From Photobacterium profundum (GTDB taxonomy: Bacteria > Pseudomonadota > Gammaproteobacteria > Enterobacterales > Vibrionaceae), in NCBI RefSeq assembly GCF_003026285.1, contig NZ_PYOD01000002.1, forward strand, positions 372,001-436,000: a stretch of DNA of 64,000 nucleotides, in the 5' to 3' direction. Shown piece by piece: positions 8,456-16,644 of this stretch (its first letter is position 1; each line of letters opens with the position of its first letter). A program made the translations under genes and the position numbers. The notes beneath the pieces are model-generated. The model had not been told where the DNA came from and did not search any database. It worked only from the letters and a program-made list of their open reading frames with translations.

Positions 8456-9679
8456 TTACATTGACCAAATGTAGAAGATTTGCGATTTCATTCGAATAAT
8501 AATGCCTCGAATAACATCTAAGAATCCAAGGAAGCCAATGGGTTTATCTGCACTTATCCATGCCAAACCGACAGACCCAACTGGAATGTCATAACCATCG
8601 GTTTCATTAAGCTTTAATCGAACAAAATGGTGTTTATTCGCAACATTAGCACCTGTTACTTGTCGAACATTATCGTCTCGTGCTAATAAGCTACCCTGCG
8701 ATTCACCCGTGGCCTCAATAATGCCTTCCACTTCTGCATTAAATACTTTTCCGGGATAAACAGCAGAAGTAAATTCAGCCATCTGCCCTGATTTTACATT
8801 ACGAATAGCCTGGTGGTTAACTCGCATTAATACGTATTTTTCTTCGGTATACATCTGAATACGTGGCATAGCACCAACATATTGCCCTTCACGCATAATA
8901 AAATTCGTTAAATAACCATCAGCGGGGGCATGTACTTTCGTGTTATCTAAATTCCATTGTGCTTGCGCGACATTTTCTTGTTCGGTTACAACATCAACCT
9001 CATGGCTATTCACATTCAACTGCGATTTTTCAAAATCTAATTTAGCTTTGCTTACCGATAGTTTTGCTTTATCTAACTGAGATGCGAGTGTGATTTTCTT
9101 GGCTTTCGCCACTTCTACCGCCGTACTTTGTTCATCAAGCATGCTTTCAGTAATTGTATGATTAACAACTCTATTTTGCTCAATGTAACGATTATACGTT
9201 GTCTGTTTCCATCTCAAGTCTTCTTCAGCTGCATTAATTTCGTTCTTAGAAATTTCAATATCTTTCAATGACGCTTGGTATGACGATTCAAAAATACGGA
9301 CATCTTCTTTAGAAATACTTAATGAAACTTCTGCTGAATTAAGTAATGACTCTGCTTTATTCTTCGCAATAACGTAAGGCTCATCATCAATTTCATATAT
9401 TAATTGTCCTTCCTTCACCTTTTCATTAGGGCTAACGTAAATAGCTTTCACATTCCCCTTAATTTTGGTCGATGCGGGACGAAGTTGAATATGGGGGGAT
9501 TGCACCAGTGAGCCACCAGACAGATCCATCGGAGCAAATGTGATAAGCCCAACCCATACAAACATCAACCAGCCTGTTCCACCTAAATAGGCAAAACTTT
9601 TCGAATACTTATTCCATGGCATACCCACTAAACGAAGTAAGTAAATAAACAAAGCCCAAACAGCTAAACCTTCAAGCAT
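8456..9679 (-). CDS. HlyD-family inner-membrane adaptor protein (YiaV/EmrA-like)
   Basis: This 407-residue protein has two hydrophobic segments near the N-terminus (about residues 4-20 and 33-50). They are followed by a lipoyl half-motif ending KVKEGQLIYEIDDEPY, a long coiled-coil hairpin (about 105-240, rich in Lys/Glu/Ala) and the second lipoyl half VHAPADGYLTNFIMREGQYV. This is the plan of EmrA/YiaV/AaeA-type adaptors that sit in the inner membrane and span the periplasm. Its start overlaps the end of the upstream small membrane gene by 8 bp, so the two form a translationally coupled pair like E. coli yiaW-yiaV. No dedicated pump or channel is adjacent. The substrate is unknown. Confidence 0.85.
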   Translation of the reverse strand: MLEGLAVWALFIYLLRLVGMPWNKYSKSFAYLGGTGWLMFVWVGLITFAPMDLSGGSLVQSPHIQLRPASTKIKGNVKAIYVSPNEKVKEGQLIYEIDDEPYVIAKNKAESLLNSAEVSLSISKEDVRIFESSYQASLKDIEISKNEINAAEEDLRWKQTTYNRYIEQNRVVNHTITESMLDEQSTAVEVAKAKKITLASQLDKAKLSVSKAKLDFEKSQLNVNSHEVDVVTEQENVAQAQWNLDNTKVHAPADGYLTNFIMREGQYVGAMPRIQMYTEEKYVLMRVNHQAIRNVKSGQMAEFTSAVYPGKVFNAEVEGIIEATGESQGSLLARDDNVRQVTGANVANKHHFVRLKLNETDGYDIPVGSVGLAWISADKPIGFLGFLDVIRGIIIRMKSQIFYIWSM

Positions 9680-10064
9680 GCTCAGCCTCCTTATGTGTTG
9701 CGGTTACCGATGAAGCAGGTGTTGTTTCATGTTCATTTTTATATTCAGAAGGTGGGACACGTTCAAACTCATCATCTCCTTTCCAAATATCACGAATTCG
9801 ACGCAATGCTTGCTCGCCATCTACAAAGGCAATAATGACAGCAACTACCCACACCCAGTGCCATAAGAAGCCAATCCATGTAAGGGCAGTAATCAATCCT
9901 ATTTGGTGATGTTCTTTGCTTGCTGCTTTATGAATTGGTAATTCATGTATCTTCCAAAAACCAATACCAATAGCTGCCACAGTGCCGATCAAAACAACCG
10001 CGGCAACGACATGCAATGCTGTATCTACGCCAGTATCAACGAATGGCATACTAAAGAGGCTCAT
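9672..10064 (-). CDS. Small inner-membrane partner of the HlyD-like protein (YiaW/DUF3302-like)
   Basis: A 130-residue protein with two clear membrane helices (about residues 14-36 and 57-80), separated by a loop containing KIHELPIHKAASKEHHQIG, and a polar acidic tail. It precedes and overlaps an HlyD-family gene, the arrangement of yiaW-yiaV, where the first protein belongs to DUF3302. The assignment is by context and layout more than by residues. It may be the membrane partner of the adaptor. A divergent AraC regulator starts 184 bp upstream and is a plausible controller of the pair. Confidence 0.7.
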   Translation of the reverse strand: MSLFSMPFVDTGVDTALHVVAAVVLIGTVAAIGIGFWKIHELPIHKAASKEHHQIGLITALTWIGFLWHWVWVVAVIIAFVDGEQALRRIRDIWKGDDEFERVPPSEYKNEHETTPASSVTATHKEAEHA

Positions 10065-10248
10065 TTACAATCTCCAATTTCATGAGAGAAATTATTATTT
10101 CGTATTTTTATTTTCGAGCATTGTTATTGATATCACATAAGAAACACCAACAAAGGATAGAATAAATCAATACCAGCCAATTATTGATTTATTCTATCCA
10201 CAATGTAATATTCAGAAACAGTTTAGTGTCATTCCAACGAGATAAAAT

Positions 10249-11262
10249 ATGATTGATATTCCATTTATCAGAACGGCTTTTTTACTGCCTCTCATTGCTG
10301 GTGTTGAAAAAAATTTTGGTCTTACTTCAAATGATTTAGGTATACCGAAGCGTATTATTGATGAGCCAATGTCATTAATTCCTCTCTCTGAAGTAATGAC
10401 ATGGTTAGAGAATATCGAACATAAAACAAACAACCCAGCCTATATGTTAGATATTTCCTCAGAGCTAAAATTTTCTAATATGGGATATATTGGAGAATGG
10501 TTTTTATCTTGCCCAGATCTCTCTTTAGCGTTTCGTCGTATAAACTATGGTACCTCGTGCTTACAGTCAGGTACGACATTCCACGGTGAGCAATCAGGGA
10601 AAATGATGAAGTGGTGCTATAACAGTAGCCAAACCAAAGGACGTGCTCGCTTACAAGACAGCTTGCGTGTCGCTATTATGTATATGCACGCGCTAAGATA
10701 TTATATGGGAGAAAAATACTGCCCAATTTCAGTAGAGATAAGTGGCCCACCTTGCGGAAAAGGTAAAGCTGAAGCTTTCTTTGGTTGCAACATTCAATGG
10801 AATGCCCCCGAAACCAAGGTGTGGATCGATATGGCTATTTTAGTTACTGGCAATAAAAAGGAATTTTCGGTTACACGCCCAATCATAATGTCTAACTTAC
10901 AACTTGATGATTTACTAAACATGCCTCAACCACAAGACACCGCAAAAGTAATATTTGAACTGGTCAATTACGCTCGATATTACGGTCGCCCAAATGTTGA
11001 CTTTGTAGCCAAGCTTATTGGCTTATCACGCCAACAACTTCAACGCCGTTTACATGAATATGGTTGGAATTTTACTGTCATTACGAGCTACGTTCTGTGT
11101 AATTTAGCGATTAAATATATGATGGAAGGCATGAAAATAGCCGATATTGCTAAAGAACTCGGATATACCAACCCCCAGAGTTTTAGTAAGGCTTTTCAAC
11201 AATATAGAGGGGTAACCCCCTATGAATACCAACAGAAACTACTCGAACGTAGTCGTTATTAA
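10249..11262 (+). CDS. AraC-family transcriptional regulator with arabinose-binding-like N-domain
   Basis: A 337-residue regulator. The N-terminal two thirds resemble the Arabinose_bd domain of OruR/FeaR-like regulators, with the stretch MGYIGEWFLSCPDL near residue 80. The C-terminal 90 residues form the double helix-turn-helix: VAKLIGLSRQQLQRRL for the first HTH and IADIAKELGYTNPQSFSKAF for the second, ending in GVTPYEYQ. It is divergent from the small membrane/HlyD pair with a 184-bp AT-rich gap, so regulation of that pair and of itself is the simplest guess. The inducer cannot be predicted. Confidence 0.88.
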   Translation: MIDIPFIRTAFLLPLIAGVEKNFGLTSNDLGIPKRIIDEPMSLIPLSEVMTWLENIEHKTNNPAYMLDISSELKFSNMGYIGEWFLSCPDLSLAFRRINYGTSCLQSGTTFHGEQSGKMMKWCYNSSQTKGRARLQDSLRVAIMYMHALRYYMGEKYCPISVEISGPPCGKGKAEAFFGCNIQWNAPETKVWIDMAILVTGNKKEFSVTRPIIMSNLQLDDLLNMPQPQDTAKVIFELVNYARYYGRPNVDFVAKLIGLSRQQLQRRLHEYGWNFTVITSYVLCNLAIKYMMEGMKIADIAKELGYTNPQSFSKAFQQYRGVTPYEYQQKLLERSRY

Positions 11263-11280
11263 AACATATAACAAATAGAG

Positions 11281-11775
11281 TTAGGCGCGCTTTTGTTTTT
11301 CACACTGCATCGAAAAGTGATCTTCCGGTGTAATGTGATACCACATATCAAATTGCGCTTTTTCATCACCTTTCAATGTTGGCTTAAAGAAAATTCTGTA
11401 ACCTGTAAGATCGCGGCGTTGATCATAATTGAAAGGGTCAAGATTATGTGGGTCAGAGATAATTTCACGTGTTAATTCTAAGGGTTTTAATACGTAATCA
11501 TCCCCTTTCAACTCAAAACGATAATCAATAAATAATTTAAATTCTAACTGTGTTTTTCTCTCAGATTGATAACGCACCCATTCTTCAGACATCACCGTGC
11601 CATCATCACGAAAATCATACACTACCCAACTTTCTTCATTTGAGTCTGTCACTTCAGTCGGTTCACATTGCCATTTACCATTAAAAGAAAATTGCGATGA
11701 GGCTATTGCCGAAGATGAAATCAACATAAAAGGAAGTAATAACCCCAGCGTCGATACTTTTTGTTTAAATTGCAT
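11281..11775 (-). CDS. Secreted hypothetical protein
   Basis: A 164-residue protein with a clear Sec signal peptide (basic MQFKQK, hydrophobic core, cleavage expected after SSAIA near residue 25). The mature part is about 140 residues, rich in aromatic and charged residues. It has one Cys near the start (GKWQCEP) and one near the end (SMQCEK) that could form a disulfide closing a beta-barrel-like domain. I do not recognise the family. It converges on the AraC gene with an 18-bp gap. A periplasmic lipocalin-like or binding fold is possible but only a guess. Confidence 0.65.
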   Translation of the reverse strand: MQFKQKVSTLGLLLPFMLISSSAIASSQFSFNGKWQCEPTEVTDSNEESWVVYDFRDDGTVMSEEWVRYQSERKTQLEFKLFIDYRFELKGDDYVLKPLELTREIISDPHNLDPFNYDQRRDLTGYRIFFKPTLKGDEKAQFDMWYHITPEDHFSMQCEKQKRA

Positions 11776-11954
11776 TATTGATCCTTCCTTGAGGCCGCTT
11801 CCTAAGGGTATTACATAACGGCAAACCTCAGTGTACAGTAAACCATGGATAATTTAATAACTCATCAACCCCAACTCATAAACACACGTAACAGTCTGCT
11901 ATTACTTAAACGATTTCGAAGATGCTGTGGCATTAACCTCTTACATAATTTTTC

Positions 11955-11970
11955 ATAGATTTTGATCTAT
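11955..11970. promoter_or_regulatory. Palindrome upstream of the universal stress gene
   Basis: ATAGAT-TTTG-ATCTAT is a perfect two-arm palindrome about 92 bp upstream of the uspE-like start. The TTTGAT half resembles part of an FNR/CRP half-site but does not match either consensus well. It is a candidate operator only. Confidence 0.3.
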
Positions 11971-12061
11971 GCTGTACATATTAATTATATTTTGACGTTA
12001 TTCACTTCTGTGTGTGCCATTAAAATTGCTACTACCCCTTTAATTATTCTTGGGAGGCGTT

Positions 12062-12997
12062 ATGAACTTCAATCAATTATTAATTCCCATTGCTCCAGAG
12101 CAGCCACTTGGCGACTCATTCCATCAAGCTTTGCGTTGTGCAAATAGCAATGCATCACAAGTAACACTACTAATGGTAATCGAAGAATTAGCCGAATTAA
12201 AAGAAATAGCTAATCACTCTGGCACGACATTAGACTTACTCGATAAAGCCACCGAGGTTTATCACGCCGAATTAAAACAACATGTACTCAATCTTAAGAC
12301 TCTGTATTCCAATGTGAAATTCAACACCCAAATTCGAACAGGTATCCCTTTTATAGAGATCATCAAAAGCGCAAAAGAATTTCAATCCAAAGTCATCATT
12401 ATTGATTCACATCGAAGCAACAAAGAGCGAGCTTGCCAATCGGGAAGTACAACTCGGCACTTAATGCGAAAATCCGAAATTCCAATTTGGTCAATTAGCC
12501 CCAATTCAACGCCGATTCGAAACGTCGTAGCCGCGATAGATTTTTCAAATCAAGATAACGAGGGTTTCACGGATAAAATCATTTCGTTAGCCATCGAATT
12601 TTGCACGTTAACTGGTGCAGATCTTACACTTTGCCATGCTTGGCGCCTCGAATCTGAAGGTTTTTTAAGAAAATGGAGTGGCTATACCGAACTCGATATT
12701 GCCCTTGTTGCCAAAAAAATGCGTGCCGATAGAGCAACGCGTCTGAAATCGCTTCTAATGCCCTATGAGAATAGTCTGGTCAATACAAAAGTGCGGCTAC
12801 TGGAAGGTGATGCGAGAACCGTGCTTCCCCAGTTTGTAGACAATGAATCTGTCGATGTTGTTATTCTGGGCTCACTTTCCCGTTCAGGTGTTGCTGGCTT
12901 CCTTATGGGAAATACTGCAGAGTCGATGCTCAATCAGCTTAATTGCTCTGTTATCACCCTCAAACCTGATGCATTTCGCTCACCTGTACTTAGTTAG
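12062..12997 (+). CDS. Tandem universal stress protein (UspE-like)
   Basis: A 311-residue protein of two fused Usp domains. The second (from about residue 155, IRNVVAAIDFS) ends in the nucleotide-binding pattern GSLSRSGVAGFLMGNTAE, typical of UspE. The first domain is more degenerate. Such proteins act in the cytoplasm in stress survival and motility/adhesion control. The start is ATG 12062 and not the upstream in-frame TTG at 12050, because GGGAGG at 12052-12057 is an ideal ribosome-binding site for the ATG and would lie inside the coding sequence if TTG were used. It is monocistronic. Confidence 0.87.
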   Translation: MNFNQLLIPIAPEQPLGDSFHQALRCANSNASQVTLLMVIEELAELKEIANHSGTTLDLLDKATEVYHAELKQHVLNLKTLYSNVKFNTQIRTGIPFIEIIKSAKEFQSKVIIIDSHRSNKERACQSGSTTRHLMRKSEIPIWSISPNSTPIRNVVAAIDFSNQDNEGFTDKIISLAIEFCTLTGADLTLCHAWRLESEGFLRKWSGYTELDIALVAKKMRADRATRLKSLLMPYENSLVNTKVRLLEGDARTVLPQFVDNESVDVVILGSLSRSGVAGFLMGNTAESMLNQLNCSVITLKPDAFRSPVLS

Positions 12998-13058
12998 TAA
13001 TGCCAGAGCAGTAAATAGAAATCTATTCTAAGGGCAATGAACAATGAGATGTGCGTGA

Positions 13059-13080
13059 TATACCCAAGTCACCTCAATAT
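13059..13080 (+). repeat. TATACCCAAGT-type short repeat, copy 2
   Basis: TATACCCAAGTCACCTCAAT is closely related to the minus-strand sequence at 8044-8069. It overlaps the last codons of the 50-residue Cys-pair ORF and marks one edge of the IS-remnant/BCCT accessory patch. Confidence 0.55.
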
Positions 13081-13221
13081 GATGGGAAAAAAGCATGGGG
13101 TAACGCCTGCCACATGGGTCAAGCTCAGCTCACAATGATTACATTGACTCTTTGTTGGCACTTTAAAGCCGAACACTATAAGACTACTTGAAAAACGTTT
13201 CTTACAGCGAGGGCAAACCAA
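13069..13221 (-). CDS. Possible small zinc-ribbon protein (50 aa)
   Basis: Reading the minus strand from a TTG at 13221 gives 50 codons ending in TGA at 13071-13069. The peptide begins MVCPRCKKRFSSS and has a second pair CNHC at residues 27-30, so two CxxC knuckles lie 20 residues apart, the geometry of a zinc ribbon. The reading frame stays open upstream for a few codons without an ATG, so the start is uncertain. It sits between a TATACCCAAGT repeat and an IS3 transposase remnant and could be a fragment of a larger protein. I do not recognise the family. Confidence 0.4.
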   Translation of the reverse strand: MVCPRCKKRFSSSLIVFGFKVPTKSQCNHCELSLTHVAGVTPCFFPIILR

Positions 13222-13247
13222 TTTTAGTTGCCTGATAGAGATGAAAG

Positions 13248-13415
13248 TTAGAGTACCCCTCGGTCAGAATGGATAATGAGGTCTGGCTCAATCTCTCTTC
13301 GATTAAGCGCTATATTCAGTACGTCAGTGATCAACTGTTCAGTCATCGTTGCGTCTAATGACCAACCGACTATTGCCCTCGAATAAAGGTTCATTACTGT
13401 TGCTAGATAAAGCCA
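13248..13415 (-). pseudogene. IS3-family transposase (OrfB, integrase core) remnant
   Basis: The minus strand translates as 55 uninterrupted codons beginning WLYLATVMNLYSRAIVGWS and ending PDLIIHSDRGVL before a TAA. This is the middle of the rve/DDE integrase domain of IS3-family OrfB, including the second catalytic Asp in HSDRG. Everything before the Trp is closed by stops and everything after GV is lost. It is a decayed internal fragment with no OrfA, no C-terminal Glu motif and no visible terminal repeats. It lies 74 bp from the end of the GC-rich BCCT block, which suggests this site has received mobile DNA. Confidence 0.85.
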
Positions 13416-13488
13416 CTATCAGATTTTCAATTATTCATGATCGCAACATATCACTTTATGCAAACAGAAAGATCTAACCCTACGTTCT

Positions 13489-13581
13489 TTAAGAATCTTT
13501 TTTGATAAACAGCCAGACAAGGACGCCGACGAATATAAAAACGTTAACATTAAGTAAGGTATCCACTAATTGCAGCGTCAT
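13489..13581 (-). CDS. 30-residue single-helix membrane peptide coupled to the BCCT transporter
   Basis: A short ORF encodes a peptide starting MTLQLVDTLLNVNVF and ending LFIKKDS: a polar start, one hydrophobic helix (about residues 10-25) and a KKDS end. Its ATG overlaps the TGA of the BCCT gene (ATGA at 13578-13581). A strong AAGGAGA ribosome-binding site lies 7 nt upstream, inside the last codons of the transporter. The site and overlap make translation very likely. The longer in-frame reading back to 13740 is antisense-frame noise inside the transporter. By analogy with small accessory subunits of other secondary transporters it may stabilise or modulate the BCCT protein; that role is inference. 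Confidence 0.7.
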   Translation of the reverse strand: MTLQLVDTLLNVNVFIFVGVLVWLFIKKDS

Positions 13582-15065
13582 TTGAAGGTCTCCTTTCTTA
13601 ACTCTTTGATAAAACAGACTGCGATCAACAAAACAATGTAAACGAACGGCAAGGCACCCAAGGCGATGATGCTTTTGACGGCAGCGATGCTGTTGGAGAA
13701 AATCATCACCAACCCAAGCGCTCCCAGAATCCCCCCCCAAACAAGTTTAGTCTTCGTGGATGGATTGAGATCACCACCACTGGAAAACATGGAGAGTACA
13801 AACGCCGCACTGACCACGCTCGTCACCACGAAGAGGAAGGCTGCGATAACAGTGGCACCGATCGTCAGATCGGAAAAGGGTAACTTATCGAGGACAAAAA
13901 ATGTGGTGCTATCGATGTGATTGTCAATCACATCCAGGATTGCCACATCCGTTTCCAATACCCCATAAAACCCGACACTACCAAAAACGCCGAACCAGAA
14001 GATCGAGAAAATTGACGGCACTAGAACCACTCCGAGGATAAATTCCTTGATGGTCCTACCCTTTGAAATACGAGCGATGAATACGCCCACGAACGGAGAC
14101 CAGGCCAGCCACCATACCATGTAGGTGAGGGTCCAGGATTGAAACCAGTTGCCCGCAACCTCATCATAAAAGGTCAGAGTATGGAAACCCTGTGTCAGGA
14201 CTCTTGAGAAGTATTCGCCAGCCCCTCCCATGATCCCACCCATAATGTAATGGGTGGGTCCGGCGAGGATGACGAAGAACATCAGACAGCCCGCGATGGC
14301 CATGGCGGTGTTAGAGAGCACTGCCATCCCCTTGCCAAGGTCAACCGTCAGCGGGCCGAGGTAAGCGATGATCAGCATCCCAAAAATGACCAAGCTGATG
14401 GTCATTCCCGATTTTTCCAACCCGAACAGAGACTCCACGCCGGCCTGAACCTGGAAAACGCCAATGGCGATGGAACCGCCCACACCGATGGCGATCGCGG
14501 TGATCGCCATAAGGTCACTGAAGCCGCCCACCCACTTCGGCCAGCCTCGATCGCCGAAGACATGCCGGATGGGAGCACTGATAAGATTAGGTGTTCCCTT
14601 ACGGAAACTGAAATAGGCAATGATAAGGCCAACGGTGGCATAGATGGCCCAGGCATGGAACCCCCAATGGAAGTTCGTGGCAAAGAGTGCATTCTGTGCC
14701 GCATCTGGTTGGCTCATATTGGGTAGAAAGGATTTATAGTGGAACAGGGGTTCGGCACTACCAAAATAGAGAAGACCCACTCCCATACCTGCGGCAAAGA
14801 GCATCGTCAACCAGCTCACGGTGGAAAACTCTGGCCTGTCGTCATCCTTGCCCAGCCTTATGCTCCCGTACTTGGAAAAGGCTAACCAGATACACAGGTA
14901 CACCAGCAGGCAGGCGGTCAGCATGATGAACCAACCTCGACTATTGAACATGATCCCGACCACCTTCGAAGAAAATTCCGCCAAACCAGCCGTGTCAGCG
15001 ATACCCCACAGTGCAATCCCGCCAGTTAAAGACAATGAGAGCAGAAGAATTGGATTCTTGAACAT
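13578..15065 (-). CDS. BCCT-family betaine/choline/carnitine transporter
   Basis: A 495-residue, 12-helix secondary transporter for quaternary ammonium compounds. The glycine-rich unwound helix reads AAGMGVGLLYFGSAEPLFHY, and the signature Trp box is MVWWLAWSPFVGVFIARISKGRT, with the WWxxW residues that form the substrate cage. Long cytoplasmic tails like those of osmosensing BetP are absent. The ATG at 15065 is preferred over 15071 because the AAGGA site is adjacent to the latter but 6 nt from the former. The gene is clearly GC-rich (many lines near 55-63%) in an otherwise about 42% GC region, pointing to horizontal acquisition. It is followed by a coupled 30-residue peptide. The substrate may be betaine or choline, which would complement the bet/cho genes 6 kb away. 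Confidence 0.93.
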   Translation of the reverse strand: MFKNPILLLSLSLTGGIALWGIADTAGLAEFSSKVVGIMFNSRGWFIMLTACLLVYLCIWLAFSKYGSIRLGKDDDRPEFSTVSWLTMLFAAGMGVGLLYFGSAEPLFHYKSFLPNMSQPDAAQNALFATNFHWGFHAWAIYATVGLIIAYFSFRKGTPNLISAPIRHVFGDRGWPKWVGGFSDLMAITAIAIGVGGSIAIGVFQVQAGVESLFGLEKSGMTISLVIFGMLIIAYLGPLTVDLGKGMAVLSNTAMAIAGCLMFFVILAGPTHYIMGGIMGGAGEYFSRVLTQGFHTLTFYDEVAGNWFQSWTLTYMVWWLAWSPFVGVFIARISKGRTIKEFILGVVLVPSIFSIFWFGVFGSVGFYGVLETDVAILDVIDNHIDSTTFFVLDKLPFSDLTIGATVIAAFLFVVTSVVSAAFVLSMFSSGGDLNPSTKTKLVWGGILGALGLVMIFSNSIAAVKSIIALGALPFVYIVLLIAVCFIKELRKETFK

Positions 15066-15577
15066 GAGCATTCCTTTCGGTGCTGACCAATTAAAAAAGT
15101 TACCAGAGCTTCACAGGGTCAAGTCTTGCCTTTTGCATCAGGCTAATATCATGCTTTCTATAACCCATGCTCTACCAATTACTATATGAAAAAAGCGAGA
15201 GTTGCCCCCTTACTTTTGTTCTTAATCACGCAGGTACTCGCTTAACATGAACTCATAATGACTGTAGCATTGGACGCGGATTTTGCACTCCATTGCCTAA
15301 ACTGGTTACATATAGCAAAGCACTACGAGGAATTACTTCCTCAGTTTGTTTGATAACTAACTTTGGGACAAAGGCGAGTCAGAGCAGAGCGCCCTGACTC
15401 GTCACTGGACAGAAACAATTTAGCAGAACCAAAAATGCCACTTCATTTGAGCTTCTACCTTTATCCTATTTTTATCAAAGCTAACCTTGACCTGTCTAAA
15501 GCTTCATAGTTTATAGTGCCTATATTGATTGAGAGGGGTATTTCCTGTGCTCCCTCAAAAGTAAATAGTGAGAAACT
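15066..15577. other. Intergenic region upstream of the BCCT gene
   Basis: About 510 bp without a convincing gene. GC falls back to the local level at about 15110, marking the edge of the foreign-looking block. An inverted repeat CGAGTCAG/CTGACTCG with an 11-nt loop lies at about 15373-15399, without a U-run. Promoters for the BCCT gene and the hydrolase must lie here; none is clear enough to call. Confidence 0.4.
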
Positions 15578-16451
15578 ATGAAACGTTTAATTTTGACGAT
15601 GACATTCTTAGTATTCATGTCATTAAATAGCGTGGGTGCTTTGGCGAGTAACACATATACTAAATACGGTGTTGCGATATCCAGCGATGGTGAACGAATC
15701 GCTTATGGTATCAGTGGGGGCGGAGAAACTGCGCTTATCTTCATTCACGGCTGGAGCTTAGACAGTAGGCTTTGGCAGAACCAGCTTGGTTACTTTTCAC
15801 AGCAGTACCAAGTGATCACCATGGACTTAGCAGGACATGGGAACTCGTCCTTCACCCGAAAAGAATACACCATGGTCGCTTTCGCTAATGACATTAAAGC
15901 GGTAATCGAGAAAGAACAACTTGACTCTGTCATCTTGGTTGGACATTCGATGGCTGGTGGCATTATAGCAGAAGCAGCGAAACTCATGCCGAAGAAAGTG
16001 AAGGGGATTATTGGCGTTGATACATCGCAAAACGTGGCATTAGAGTTTCCACAAAGTGACCTTGATTTAATGACCAAGCCATTTGAAGAAGACTTTCAAG
16101 GTGGCATTTCGGTATTCGTTAAAGACTCACTGCCAAAAGAGGTAGATGCAGAATTGCTCCACTGGGTAACGCAAGAACATGGCGTCTGCTCCTCCAGCTA
16201 TCGCGATCAACCAGTTCCGCCATTATCTAGGCCAATATGTGAGTGGTAAAGCGAGCCGTGTGTATGAGAGCGTTAATGTGCCAGTGGTACTAGTGAATGC
16301 TCGATTATGGCCAACCAACTCGGAAAAAAATAAGAAACACATCAAAGACTACAGCATCTACTACATTGAAGACTCTGGACACTTCCCGATGCTAGAGAAG
16401 CCGAATGAGTTCAATACAATCCTGATGGAAGCGGTTAAGTCAGTTAAATAG
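15578..16451 (+). pseudogene. Exported alpha/beta hydrolase, broken by a +1 frameshift
   Basis: The first frame (15578-16249) starts with a signal peptide ending near LASN. It carries an alpha/beta-hydrolase core: FIHGWSLDSRLW (oxyanion region), MDLAGHGNSS, and the nucleophile elbow VGHSMAGG. After LLHWVTQE it drifts into a non-homologous tail. A second frame entered at ATG 16179 continues the fold with ASAPPAIAINQFRHYLGQ and the catalytic-His segment DSGHFPMLEKP, ending at 16451. One extra base around 16178 explains the switch. As sequenced, the protein loses its catalytic His. This is either a recent pseudogene or a sequencing error; the unchanged codon quality on both sides favours a very recent event. 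Confidence 0.82.
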
Positions 16452-16492
16452 TTTTGTTCTAGTCGTTCACTAACAACTAATAATTAAGAACA

Positions 16493-16520
16493 AGGTCTCG
16501 CAATTGCGAGGTCTTTTTTA
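16493..16520 (+). terminator. Intrinsic terminator after the hydrolase
   Basis: The palindrome CTCGCAATTGCGAG is flanked by GGT and followed by GTC and six T residues. It lies about 45 bp past the hydrolase stop, on the plus strand. Confidence 0.85.
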
Positions 16521-16644
16521 TTGGGCGAAGGAAAACGGATTCGTCACTCTAGCTTGTTATGGGGCATAAACGCGTTAGAAAAAGGCTGGTGAAGGCACTT
16601 TCAAGTGCATCTAGAACCATTGGGGAGAGGAATAATAGCCATAA

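Noticed and set aside
8257-8499. 80-codon plus-strand ORF
   Set aside because: It crosses the palindromic repeat, the terminator and the end of the HlyD-like gene in antisense and has no protein-like features.
13582-13740. N-terminal extension of the 30-residue peptide to 83 residues
   Set aside because: It runs through the transporter in another frame, has no ribosome site and gives a low-complexity sequence, whereas the ATG at 13581 has a perfect site and the ATGA overlap.
14250-14926. Plus-strand ORFs of 158 and 79 codons opposite the BCCT gene
   Set aside because: They are antisense shadows made possible by the high GC of the transporter. Their translations are Arg/His/Asp-rich and resemble no protein.
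16165-16185. Programmed ribosomal frameshift in the hydrolase
   Set aside because: There is no slippery heptamer, stop codon or downstream structure at the junction, so a simple insertion is more likely.
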